7,876 bases of DNA from Archaeoglobaceae archaeon (GTDB lineage Archaea > Halobacteriota > Archaeoglobi > Archaeoglobales > JdFR-42): the NCBI GenBank assembly GCA_015523685.1, contig WAJW01000067.1, forward strand, positions 1 to 7,876, in the 5' to 3' direction. This document shows, piece after piece, positions 1 through 6,779 of the stretch. Within the stretch, counting starts at the first letter, position 1. Every line of letters starts with the position of its first letter. The position numbers were made by a program, and so were the translations under genes. The notes beneath the pieces are model-generated. The model saw nothing but the letters and a program-made list of their open reading frames with translations, was not told the origin of the DNA and ran no database searches.

Positions 1-166
1 ATTTTTTCTGACAGCTCCCTTTTCCCTTAGCTCTTCCAGATGGTGAAGGATCATTATCTCTTCCCAGTAGTCCAGAAAATCTTTCAGGTATGGTTTCTTT
101 CTGTAAATTGGGGATTCCGAAACAAGATCTTCAATACTCTTCGGTGTTCTGAGGAGAGAGAATCCT
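1..166 (-). pseudogene. Out-of-frame C-terminal tail of the MBL-fold hydrolase, cut by the window edge
   Basis: Reading the minus strand in the frame shifted from the upstream hydrolase gives an uninterrupted stretch reaching base 1. It contains RTPKSIEDLVSESPIYRKKP and then DFLDYWEEIMILHHLEEL, and no stop before the edge. Tails of this kind (a 'SPIY.KKP' segment followed by a helix with EEIMI..HLE) close many archaeal MBL-fold hydrolases, so I read it as the displaced end of the gene at 131-889. The switch must lie between about 131 and 188, where both frames are open. The likeliest spot is 151-160, where the minus strand reads CTCTCTCCTC. Gaining one CT unit, or losing one C, restores a single frame (...SRILSLLRTPKS... 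or ...SRILSLRTPKS...). It could be a true mutation, a slippage-prone site or an assembly error. An ATG in the tail frame at 178-180 exists but has no separate ribosome binding site. Confidence 0.75.
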
Positions 167-889
167 GCTGGTTCTTTCATCAATTATATCCCTGTACTTT
201 TCAAGCTCCCCGGAAATTCTCTCTTCTCCCTGAACCGGGTCTCTATGTCCCGAAAGATAAAATTTCAGGTTTAATTTCATTAACCTGTCTATGGATTGTC
301 TGAATTCCCTCAAACTGCTCTCCTCATGTCCGTACCAGGGGCCAAATGAAGTCAGGTCAATATCAGCTCCAAACACAAGGTCGTGGTCGGGTAGATAAAA
401 ACCGTAATGTGCAGATGTGTGGCCCGGGAGATGCAGAGGCACAACCTCAGTTTCACCGAATTTAAGAGTTTCTCCATCAGAAAAACTTTCTGCTGGCTGG
501 AAATCCCGGTATCCTGTAGTCTCTTTGACAAATTCAATCCATTTTTTCTGCAGTTCTTTTCCAATGTATCTTCTGGCCAGAACCTCAAGATCACATTGAT
601 GAAATTCCATGTCAGATATCAGAATTGTCCTTTTACTGAAGATCCAGTTACTCCCTATGTGATCCGGATGAAGATGTGAGTTTATTACCACATCAACCCT
701 ATTTTTCAGTTTTTCCAACCTTTCAGGTCCTATACCTGTGTCAAAAAGCACCGTTTTTCTGTCTTTGATGAGCATTGAATTTGAAAAGGGAAATGAGCCT
801 CCTTTATTTCCCTTGATGAAATAAATGTTTTTGCAATTCTGATCATCCTGGCGGGAAATTTTCAGAGGAATAAAAAGGTTTCGAAACAC
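131..889 (-). CDS. MBL-fold metallo-hydrolase, frame-disrupted near its C-terminus
   Basis: This is a metallo-beta-lactamase-fold hydrolase, probably cytosolic; its substrate is unknown. The open frame is 252 residues. The metal-binding set is complete: HLHPDH (H72, H74, D76, H77), H157 in LPGHTSAH, D176 in GADIDL and H215 in LSGHRDP, so a two-metal site should form. The N-terminus has the usual first strands (NSMLIKDRKTVLFDTG). The start is GTG at 889; an in-frame TAA lies only three codons upstream, so the frame cannot extend further. No strong Shine-Dalgarno or TATA box is visible; a short palindrome (GGAAA-TTTA-TTTCC, 890-903) directly abuts the start. The frame stops at 131 with the residues NTEEY, which look unlike a family C-terminus, while a convincing family tail continues in another frame (see 1-166). 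The catalytic core is intact, so a shortened protein might still fold. The fold is certain; the specific enzyme is not. Confidence 0.85.
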   Translation of the reverse strand: MFRNLFIPLKISRQDDQNCKNIYFIKGNKGGSFPFSNSMLIKDRKTVLFDTGIGPERLEKLKNRVDVVINSHLHPDHIGSNWIFSKRTILISDMEFHQCDLEVLARRYIGKELQKKWIEFVKETTGYRDFQPAESFSDGETLKFGETEVVPLHLPGHTSAHYGFYLPDHDLVFGADIDLTSFGPWYGHEESSLREFRQSIDRLMKLNLKFYLSGHRDPVQGEERISGELEKYRDIIDERTSRILSPQNTEEY

Positions 890-1116
890 GGAAATTTATT
901 TCCTGAACATGGACATTGAAATAACAAACGGCATGCCGGGATGATCAGATCTGTGATGTTTGACTGAGAAAGGATGAAAGCGAAATCATGAAAGGGTGCA
1001 GTTCATCCTGTGCATATGGGAAGGATATAAGCATTATAGGATGTTATTTGGGGATTTAATGAGATTATCGTAAAGGTTCAGAATGCATGATATGGGCGCA
1101 GATCCTCTCTGGAGAA

Positions 1117-3312
1117 TTAATTTGGTTCTGAGTTCCTGTCCATTATCCTGTCTGAAAAAACCAGCAATGCAGGAACTATTGTGATTGCAGCTATCAGACT
1201 GAACAATATGGCTACAAGGGAAATCAACCCGAACGTTCTCATAATCGGGAAACTTGAAAAGAGAATGGCCCCAAATCCACCAGCCATGGTTAGTGCAGAT
1301 GTTGTTATTGCTCTTCCAATCCTTGTTGTGGTTATATACACCGCCTCCTCAGAAGTCCTGCCCTTCTCCCTCTCTTCTCTGTATCGTTCTGAGATATGGA
1401 TGGAAAAATCAATTCCAAGACCTATTATGACTGAATTCAGGCTTGCACTCACAAGTGTTTTGGGTATGTCAAATGCGTACATAACACCACCCACAACTGT
1501 TATAACGGTGGATATGGCGATCAGGGGGATGAGGGCTTTTGAAAAGGATCTGTATACAGCGAGCAGAAGAATGAAGACAAGAAGGTAGCTCCCTATTGTC
1601 ATTTTTTTCTGTCCGTTGATTATCAGGTCTGAGATGAACATTTTAAGAGCCACATCTCCCGTCAGATAAAATCCATCCGGGAAACCGGCAAATTTCACCT
1701 CCCTCTTCACACGGTCATAAAGTTCTCTGAATTTAAGCCAGTCCATTGAGGAAACCTTGAAATAGATCGCCATGAGACTTTTTCCACTGAAATACCTGTC
1801 TTTTATGGAAGATGGCATAGATCGGGCAAGGGAGATAAGCTGTTTGTCCGATAAACCGGGATAGATCACACTGAGGGTCTTCAGAGGAGAATCATAACCG
1901 GTAATGGCATCTTCAGCGTTATCAACATATCTGGCAACCTTTTCTGCATCAGAGATAAATTTCTGAGAAAACACATCCTCTCCTGAGAGAACGAGTACAA
2001 GAAAATCCTGACTTCCTGTTATGCTCTGAAGCTCATTCAGCCTCTGGATTGCAGGGAGGTCCTGGGGGAGATATTTCATGAAATCCGTCTGAAGTTCCAC
2101 GTGTGTGTAGCCGTAACCCCCTGCAACAACAAGCAGGATTGTGATTCCGATAACTGTTTTAGGGTGACCGGAAACACCCCTTGCAATAGCTCCATAAAGC
2201 CTGGAGTCCTCCTTTTTAACCTTCTTTGAGGTTTTAACCTCAGAATCTCTCACCTTGTAAAAAGAAGGCAGTAATGTAAGAGTCAGGAAAAATGCTATTA
2301 TCAGGCCTATCGAAACTGTCAGGCCGAAATAACCGAGAGCAGGGACTCCTGAAAAGAACATGGAAAGAAATCCAATAACTGTTGTGACCATCGCCAGAAC
2401 AATGGCCTGTCCCGTGTTGTTGACGGCATTTTTTATAGCGTCGTCCACCCCGATCCCCGCTCTTCTCTCCTCCTCATACCTGCTCTGAAATTGAACCGCA
2501 TACTCTATACTGAGGCCTATCAGCACGGGAAGAAACCCATTGGTGACCTCTGTGAGGGGGATGTTTAGGAGGGGCATCAGCCCGAATGTAAGCACTGAGG
2601 TTATGAGGGCAAGGAGGAGAGGGGCGAAGACCATGAATTTTCCCCTTACTATGCCCCTGAAAACGGAAAAGAGTATTATGACCATCAGAACGAGAGATGC
2701 GAGGAACATGATTCTCATGCTACCTCCAATGGCCTGTTCAATCTGGTAGTTCAGCAGGGGACTGCCTGTGGCTTCAGCAGTAATCCCCGGAGGTCTTTCA
2801 ACAAGGTTTATCCTTTCCTCCATTTCCTTTGCGATCACGTCAAATTCGCTCTCTTTTGCATCCAGTCTGACATTGATCAAAGCAAGCGTTTTCTTGGGTA
2901 TCAGGTTTCTTCCGGATTTCGCCACAATCTCTCTGAGCAATTTTTCATCCTGTGGGAGATACCCGAGTGATTTTACTATCTGGCTTGCTGGAGAATCAGT
3001 ATCAGCAACTCCCGGAATTTTTCGAATCTCTTTCTCGAGAGAAAGCATGTACTCCAGTACATCTCTTGAGAGAACGTCATCCCCTTTTATGAGTATGTAA
3101 GCGGATTCGCTCCCCCCAAAAGCCCGGGAAAACATCTTGAATTCAACATATTCCTTCTTATCTTCAGAAAAGTACGTTTCAACACCCTGATCGTACCTCA
3201 CGTATTTGGCTGATAGCATTCCCGATACAAAAAGAACAATCACCACTCCGATAACAAGATAAGGGTATCTTCTTGGAAGAGCAGATAAAAAGGAGAGAAA
3301 GGCTCTGAACAT
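1117..3312 (-). CDS. RND-superfamily transporter, HAE3/MMPL type
   Basis: This is an integral membrane exporter of 731 residues, about the usual length for the HAE3/MMPL branch of the RND superfamily and shorter than the roughly 1,000 residues of tripartite AcrB-type pumps. It shows the duplicated RND plan. Helix 1 is at about 17-35, an outer loop domain at 36-195, and helices 2-6 at about 199-350. Helix 7 is at 385-403, a second outer domain at 404-570, and helices 8-12 at about 571-718. The paired helix-4/helix-10 motifs are GLSIEYAVQF (266-275) and GLGIDFSIHI (631-640), each followed by a basic/acidic RYEEE or RYREE stretch. Acidic E270 and D635 are the expected proton-relay positions. The ATG at 3312 is three bases after the stop of the surface-protein gene; an AGGAGGAAAG ribosome binding site (3321-3330) lies inside that upstream gene, so translation is probably coupled. 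Family members move hydrophobic or amphiphilic compounds or lipids; the substrate here is unknown. Confidence 0.92.
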   Translation of the reverse strand: MFRAFLSFLSALPRRYPYLVIGVVIVLFVSGMLSAKYVRYDQGVETYFSEDKKEYVEFKMFSRAFGGSESAYILIKGDDVLSRDVLEYMLSLEKEIRKIPGVADTDSPASQIVKSLGYLPQDEKLLREIVAKSGRNLIPKKTLALINVRLDAKESEFDVIAKEMEERINLVERPPGITAEATGSPLLNYQIEQAIGGSMRIMFLASLVLMVIILFSVFRGIVRGKFMVFAPLLLALITSVLTFGLMPLLNIPLTEVTNGFLPVLIGLSIEYAVQFQSRYEEERRAGIGVDDAIKNAVNNTGQAIVLAMVTTVIGFLSMFFSGVPALGYFGLTVSIGLIIAFFLTLTLLPSFYKVRDSEVKTSKKVKKEDSRLYGAIARGVSGHPKTVIGITILLVVAGGYGYTHVELQTDFMKYLPQDLPAIQRLNELQSITGSQDFLVLVLSGEDVFSQKFISDAEKVARYVDNAEDAITGYDSPLKTLSVIYPGLSDKQLISLARSMPSSIKDRYFSGKSLMAIYFKVSSMDWLKFRELYDRVKREVKFAGFPDGFYLTGDVALKMFISDLIINGQKKMTIGSYLLVFILLLAVYRSFSKALIPLIAISTVITVVGGVMYAFDIPKTLVSASLNSVIIGLGIDFSIHISERYREEREKGRTSEEAVYITTTRIGRAITTSALTMAGGFGAILFSSFPIMRTFGLISLVAILFSLIAAITIVPALLVFSDRIMDRNSEPN

Positions 3313-3315
3313 ATT

Positions 3316-5007
3316 TCAGGCTTTCCTCCTGAGAAGAATCAGCACAACGGTAATTCCGGTTAATGCCCCCACGGCCTCAAATCCCGGAACTCTTCTCTTA
3401 CCTTCCACAACCTTCACCGGAACCTTGACAGGATCGCTTATCACCCATTTGTTCTGGGCATCTCTGTATTTCACCTCAAGATTCAGGGCATAAACCTTTG
3501 GTATTGCATCACTGTCCACTTTGAGCTTAAATGAGGCGATTTTTGATTCTCCGGGAGCGAGATCTCCGAGAAATGCCGTATCATCTGTTGACGTGAATGG
3601 ATCGACTACCGTGAGTCTTGCAGAGGCATCCCTGACCGGATATGCACCCGTGTTTTTCACCTCAACCTTTACAACACTCTCCTTTCCCGCCTCTATCTCA
3701 GCGTTACTGCTGGCCGAGAACTCCATTTTCCTTCCAACTTCAACTCCAAAGGTAACGGGATCTGTGGTGAGTGTTTCGTTTCCGTAGGTGAACTTCACTT
3801 TTGCCTCCACTGGATATGTGGTGGGCTGTGCATCATCAGAAGCCTTGATTTTGAAATCCACTACTTTTGAATCTCCGGCGGGTATATCACCTGTGTAAAC
3901 ACTTGAGGTCAGAGCGGAAAGGGGTGGGGAGGTGCTGATACTCACAACAGCGTCTTTCATGGTTCTGCTCCACGTATTCCTGACAGTTATCTTCACAACA
4001 CCCTCTGATCCAGAATATACGTCGCTCTTCACGCTGGAAATCGATATTTCGGGACCCTTGTCAACCTTTATGCCAAAATAGACCGTCTTGCTCTCTTTCT
4101 CCTTTCCAGATTCATCAAAATACTTAAGTCTCAGACCGAAAGGTATCTGATCCCCTGATGTTTCGAGCTTTACCTTGAATCTGGCGATGGCAGTTTCACC
4201 CGGAGCCAGATCTCCGACAAAGGCACTCATCTGATTTCCACTCTGTTTTCCCGCTGAGGGTATCTGAGATGTCTGGGGTATTGCCAGGCCCTGTGGCAGT
4301 CCTGATGGTATCTGAGTTACAGATGTGAGACCGGAGGACTGAATACCCTGTGACTGGCTCAACTGATTCAGAACTGCCACTGCATTTCTTGCAGTTTCCG
4401 AACCTGTGTTCAAAATTGAGACCTCTATCCATCCTTCATGCCCTTCAAATATGTCCCGGGTTTTTACTTCTTTAATGGATATATCAAGTTTTTTCTCAAT
4501 GACAACAGGGATATAGAGGGTTTCAACTTTGTCATCCCAGTAATATTTCGTCTCTATGAGATAGGAATCCTGATAGAAGAGGACAACATCTCTCAATTTT
4601 TTATAGGTTATTTTGACTGGTATCTGATATTCTCCGGGCTGTGCATTTTCGTCAATTTGTATTCTGAAGGTAACGGGAATGGGAGGAGTTCCTGAGGGAA
4701 CGATGCCGATTATCTGTGGAGGGGATTTTATGCTGATACCATCAACCCCATTGAGCCCGGCCTTGACCTCAAATGCGGTTGTGGACATGTTCTTAAATAT
4801 GGCAAATTTGGCCGGATTTGGCTCAAAGAGGGTATCCAGAATGCCGATGTTCTGAAGTGTCACGGTGATATAACCTTCGTCCCCCGGGGAAAAGTGATTT
4901 GATCCCGCAACACTGACCCTGAATTCTGGCCCACCTTCTATATACGCTCCAGCAGTGATCTGAATTGCAAGAATGAGAATTATCAGAGAGATCTTCCACA
5001 TTCTCAT
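3316..5007 (-). CDS. Exported COG1361-type multi-Ig-domain surface protein with PGF-CTERM tail
   Basis: This is a secreted, surface-anchored protein of 563 residues from the chosen start. The N-terminus (MRMWK, then a hydrophobic stretch ending near ITAGA) is a Sec signal peptide. Four Ig-like beta-sandwich repeats follow, at about 28-135, 174-318, 319-425 and 427-536. Repeats 2-4 share a 'GD(L/I)xxG(E/D)(S/T)K..xFK(L/I)K' strand pair, seen as GDLAPGETAIARFKV, GDIPAGDSKVVDFKI and GDLAPGESKIASFKL. Residues 541-543 are PGF, followed by one hydrophobic helix and the end RRKA. That is a PGF-CTERM signal, which archaeosortase A is known to recognise before lipid attachment. A Ser/Gln/Gly-rich insert occupies 215-261 within repeat 2. 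I chose ATG 5007 because AGGTGA (5012-5017) sits just upstream and the signal peptide begins there; the longer frame from 5070 would run through the promoter. Encoded immediately before the RND pump, it is probably its extracytoplasmic partner, an inference from context. Confidence 0.88.
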   Translation of the reverse strand: MRMWKISLIILILAIQITAGAYIEGGPEFRVSVAGSNHFSPGDEGYITVTLQNIGILDTLFEPNPAKFAIFKNMSTTAFEVKAGLNGVDGISIKSPPQIIGIVPSGTPPIPVTFRIQIDENAQPGEYQIPVKITYKKLRDVVLFYQDSYLIETKYYWDDKVETLYIPVVIEKKLDISIKEVKTRDIFEGHEGWIEVSILNTGSETARNAVAVLNQLSQSQGIQSSGLTSVTQIPSGLPQGLAIPQTSQIPSAGKQSGNQMSAFVGDLAPGETAIARFKVKLETSGDQIPFGLRLKYFDESGKEKESKTVYFGIKVDKGPEISISSVKSDVYSGSEGVVKITVRNTWSRTMKDAVVSISTSPPLSALTSSVYTGDIPAGDSKVVDFKIKASDDAQPTTYPVEAKVKFTYGNETLTTDPVTFGVEVGRKMEFSASSNAEIEAGKESVVKVEVKNTGAYPVRDASARLTVVDPFTSTDDTAFLGDLAPGESKIASFKLKVDSDAIPKVYALNLEVKYRDAQNKWVISDPVKVPVKVVEGKRRVPGFEAVGALTGITVVLILLRRKA

Positions 5008-5011
5008 GGTT

Positions 5012-5017
5012 TCACCT
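5012..5017 (-). promoter_or_regulatory. Ribosome binding site fixing the surface-protein start
   Basis: The minus strand reads AGGTGA four bases before the ATG at 5005-5007. The same GGTGA core and spacing precede ATG 6780 of mer. This supports 5007 rather than the upstream in-frame ATG at 5070. Confidence 0.7.
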
Positions 5018-5039
5018 GTTGTAGCGAATGCAACAACAG
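5016..5039. promoter_or_regulatory. Perfect inverted repeat, candidate operator
   Basis: CTGTTGT (5016-5022) and ACAACAG (5033-5039) are exact reverse complements separated by 10 bases, giving a 24-base dyad symmetric site about two helical turns long. It overlaps the predicted transcription start (about 5018-5021) and ribosome binding site of the surface-protein/RND operon. It also abuts the upstream side of the TATA element used by the TrmB-family gene. A dimeric regulator bound here could block the operon and also affect its own promoter. The neighbouring TrmB-family protein is the obvious candidate, by inference. Confidence 0.6.
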
Positions 5040-5040
5040 A

Positions 5041-5048
5041 TTTAAATA
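5041..5048. promoter_or_regulatory. TATA element shared by divergent promoters
   Basis: TTTAAATA is nearly symmetric (TTTAAA core). On the plus strand its centre is about 26 bases before GTG 5071, which fits a leaderless TrmB-family transcript. On the minus strand the same element would start transcription near 5018, giving a leader of about 10 bases that just includes the AGGTGA site of the surface-protein gene. No other good TATA box is visible in this 63-base gap. Confidence 0.55.
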
Positions 5049-5070
5049 GTTTACGATAAAACATTCCCAT

Positions 5071-5787
5071 GTGGATGCAATAGACATATTGAGAAAATTC
5101 GGGCTCAGCGACTATGAGTCGAGAGTATTGCTCACCCTGATTAAAGGTGGGGAGATGACAGCAAGAGAGATCAGTGAGCTGAGCGGAGTTCCGAGAACAT
5201 CAGTGTATGAATCTGTAGATTCTCTGAGAAAAAGAGGTTTCATTGAACTCTCCTTCTCCAAACCCCAGAGATTCAGGGCACTTCCGGTAAAAAACATTGT
5301 TGAAAACCTCAAGGAGAAAGCAGAGGAGAACCTGAGTAAGCTTTCAGAGATATTCGAATCGGTCGAGAGAAGGTCTGAAGAGAGAAAAGAGGAGATATGG
5401 GTTATACAGGGAGAATTAACGATGAAGAGGCTCCTGTCATTGATTGAGGGGGCAAGAAAAAATATAAAGATCGGAGTTAACAGGATTCCGAAAGAGGTTC
5501 TTGAGAAACTCACCGAGGTGGCAGAGAGGGTTGAGATCGAGATAATATCCAATCCGGAAACTGCAACCTCACTGAAACCCGTAGAACAGCGTGGAGGGAA
5601 GGTGAGGATTCTCAAACCGGGTAAGCCCATGAGATTTGAGGCAATACATGGTGTAATCATCGTTGATGATCTCATATCGATGACTTTCTTTTTCAGATCA
5701 GCCTCTGACTCTCTGGGAATTATCAGCTCCGGTACCCTTGTGCAGTTCTACAATTATTTCCTTCAGAATCTTATGGAGAAGAGCTAA
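5071..5787 (+). CDS. TrmB-family transcriptional regulator
   Basis: This is a DNA-binding regulator of 238 residues. Residues 1-72 form a winged helix-turn-helix: FGLSDYESRVLLTLIKGG, then MTAREISELSGVPRTSVYES as recognition region, then a wing ending KPQRFRAL. A charged helix at 75-108 is a probable dimerising coiled coil. Residues 109-235 match the C-terminal domain of TrmB-like proteins (IQGELTMKRLLSLIEGA...; HGVIIVDD; SMTFFF). The larger sugar-binding domain of classic TrmB (about 340 residues in all) is absent, so this is the short class and its ligand cannot be guessed. The GTG start at 5071 has no Shine-Dalgarno but lies at leaderless distance from TTTAAATA (5041-5048). It is divergent from the surface-protein/RND operon and separated from it by an inverted repeat, suggesting local control of that operon and of itself. 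Its stop codon overlaps the stop of the convergent DUF89 gene by four bases. Confidence 0.88.
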   Translation: MDAIDILRKFGLSDYESRVLLTLIKGGEMTAREISELSGVPRTSVYESVDSLRKRGFIELSFSKPQRFRALPVKNIVENLKEKAEENLSKLSEIFESVERRSEERKEEIWVIQGELTMKRLLSLIEGARKNIKIGVNRIPKEVLEKLTEVAERVEIEIISNPETATSLKPVEQRGGKVRILKPGKPMRFEAIHGVIIVDDLISMTFFFRSASDSLGIISSGTLVQFYNYFLQNLMEKS

Positions 5788-6647
5788 GGAGCAAGCATGG
5801 CGACAAAATCTCCCTTTCTCACACCGAGGGATTCAGCGACAGGCTCACATTTTGCCCTGAGCATGTAGAGGACAGGGTTGAATTCACGATCCGAGAGGGA
5901 TTCGTAATTTGCCATACCCTTGGCGATAATGAGCGAGGCTCTTTTTAATTTCCTCATGCTCTCTTCAGGCATTTCGTCCGGGCTGACTCCCACGGCATTT
6001 GTGCCTGTGGTGATCACGTCATCAACCACTTCTGTGAGACTCGCCTCTCTTACATCCTCTTCCGTTGCATCGGTCAGGATAGGTTGTCCTTTAACAAGGA
6101 GGGTTATTCTCGCCCCTCTTTTCTTGAGCTGTTCTATGAAGAGCTTATCAAAAACTATCTCCCCGCAATTGTCAGTTATGTAAACCACATCGTGGAGTTT
6201 ATCCACTATTCTGTCGAGGTGGTCTATTGCGAGACCTTTCTTCAGTGCGGTTGTGAATGCGTCCTTCAGGTTTTCCTCCTCAACTCTGTATCCGAGAACT
6301 CCATAATCAAATGAGTTTCCCGCTATTGATGCTATTGCAGATGCCCTGAAGGGATCTTCGTGGTTCAGAACGATTTTTTTAATTGAGGGATAGAGAGAAA
6401 GAGCGATTCTATTTGACCTCCTTTTTATTTCTCTGTACGGGTCTGGGTCTCCGAGTACATCATACACGGTTCTATGTATTGCGGTGGAAACTTCAGTAGC
6501 AATTCTGCCGTAGTTGAAATTTTCATTGAGGGTTTTGAGGGCCTCCCTGACCGCTCTCTCAATGAGCCTCTGATTGTCTGTCGAAAGTCCAGCCTCGTAG
6601 TGCACGCGTGAAAGGAGACATGATGCACACTGTGGTCTGATTTTCAT
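5784..6647 (-). CDS. DUF89/ARMT1-like metal-dependent phosphatase
   Basis: This is a cytosolic protein of 287 residues belonging to DUF89, a family shown to include metal-dependent phosphatases that hydrolyse damaged or surplus sugar- and cofactor-phosphates. Visible family marks, counted from ATG 6647: CASC near the N-terminus (C7, C10), typical of the prokaryotic CxxC subgroup; IAGNSFDY (108-115); TDNCGEIVFD (158-167), with the D-N-x-G-E metal site; KGQPILTDAT (186-195); AKGMANYE (242-249); and RAKCEPVA near the end. Length is normal for archaeal members. The start is ATG 6647; one codon upstream is a TTG that could also be used. No Shine-Dalgarno is present, and TTTTAAA (6677-6671) lies about 27 bases upstream, so the mRNA is probably leaderless. 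It is divergent from mer and tail-overlapping with the TrmB-family gene. The natural substrate is unknown; a role cleaning up a C1- or cofactor-related phosphate is only suggested by its place next to mer. Confidence 0.87.
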   Translation of the reverse strand: MKIRPQCASCLLSRVHYEAGLSTDNQRLIERAVREALKTLNENFNYGRIATEVSTAIHRTVYDVLGDPDPYREIKRRSNRIALSLYPSIKKIVLNHEDPFRASAIASIAGNSFDYGVLGYRVEEENLKDAFTTALKKGLAIDHLDRIVDKLHDVVYITDNCGEIVFDKLFIEQLKKRGARITLLVKGQPILTDATEEDVREASLTEVVDDVITTGTNAVGVSPDEMPEESMRKLKRASLIIAKGMANYESLSDREFNPVLYMLRAKCEPVAESLGVRKGDFVAMLAP

Positions 6648-6670
6648 CAATTTAATGGATAGAGGAATGG

Positions 6671-6677
6671 TTTAAAA
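6671..6677 (-). promoter_or_regulatory. TATA box of the DUF89 gene
   Basis: The minus strand reads TTTTAAA, centred about 27 bases before the ATG at 6647. With no Shine-Dalgarno present, this spacing points to a leaderless transcript. Confidence 0.5.
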
Positions 6678-6692
6678 TTCTGTCGGATTTTT

Positions 6693-6711
6693 ATTGTTTC
6701 AACATAACAAT
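6693..6711. promoter_or_regulatory. Inverted repeat between DUF89 and mer
   Basis: ATTGTT (6693-6698) and AACAAT (6706-6711) are exact reverse complements around a 7-base spacer. Symmetry continues outwards (TTA...TAA) with a one-base offset. It lies upstream of both TATA boxes in the divergent gap, where a regulator could act on either gene. The region is AT-rich, so chance symmetry is possible. Confidence 0.35.
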
Positions 6712-6741
6712 TAATCATTTCTCATGAAGAATATGGCAAAC

Positions 6742-6750
6742 TTATTAATA
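6742..6750 (+). promoter_or_regulatory. mer: TATA box of mer
   Basis: TTATTAATA is centred about 34 bases before ATG 6780. A start of transcription near 6770 would leave a very short leader beginning around the GGTGA ribosome binding site (6771-6775). Confidence 0.55.
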
Positions 6751-6779
6751 TCTCACGTCTTTTTTCACAGGGTGATATG

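Noticed and set aside
909..944. Short plus-strand ORF (ATG to TGA, 11 codons) in the 890-1116 gap
   Set aside because: It has no ribosome binding site or promoter at a suitable distance and is within chance expectation.
1181..1588. A 135-codon open frame on the plus strand
   Set aside because: It is the complementary shadow of transmembrane codons of the RND gene.
5008..5070. A longer surface-protein frame starting at ATG 5070
   Set aside because: The extra 21 codons run through the TATA element, the inverted repeat and the ribosome binding site, and would place charged residues ahead of a clean signal peptide that begins at 5007.
5112..5675. A 187-codon open frame on the minus strand
   Set aside because: It lies wholly antisense to the TrmB-family gene, has a Ser/Leu-rich shadow composition and shows no recognisable domain.
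5016..6711. The two intergenic inverted repeats (5016-5039 and 6693-6711) as copies of one regulator's site
   Set aside because: They share only a TTGT...ACAA core, with different spacing (10 versus 9 bases between those cores); the similarity is too weak to claim a shared regulator.
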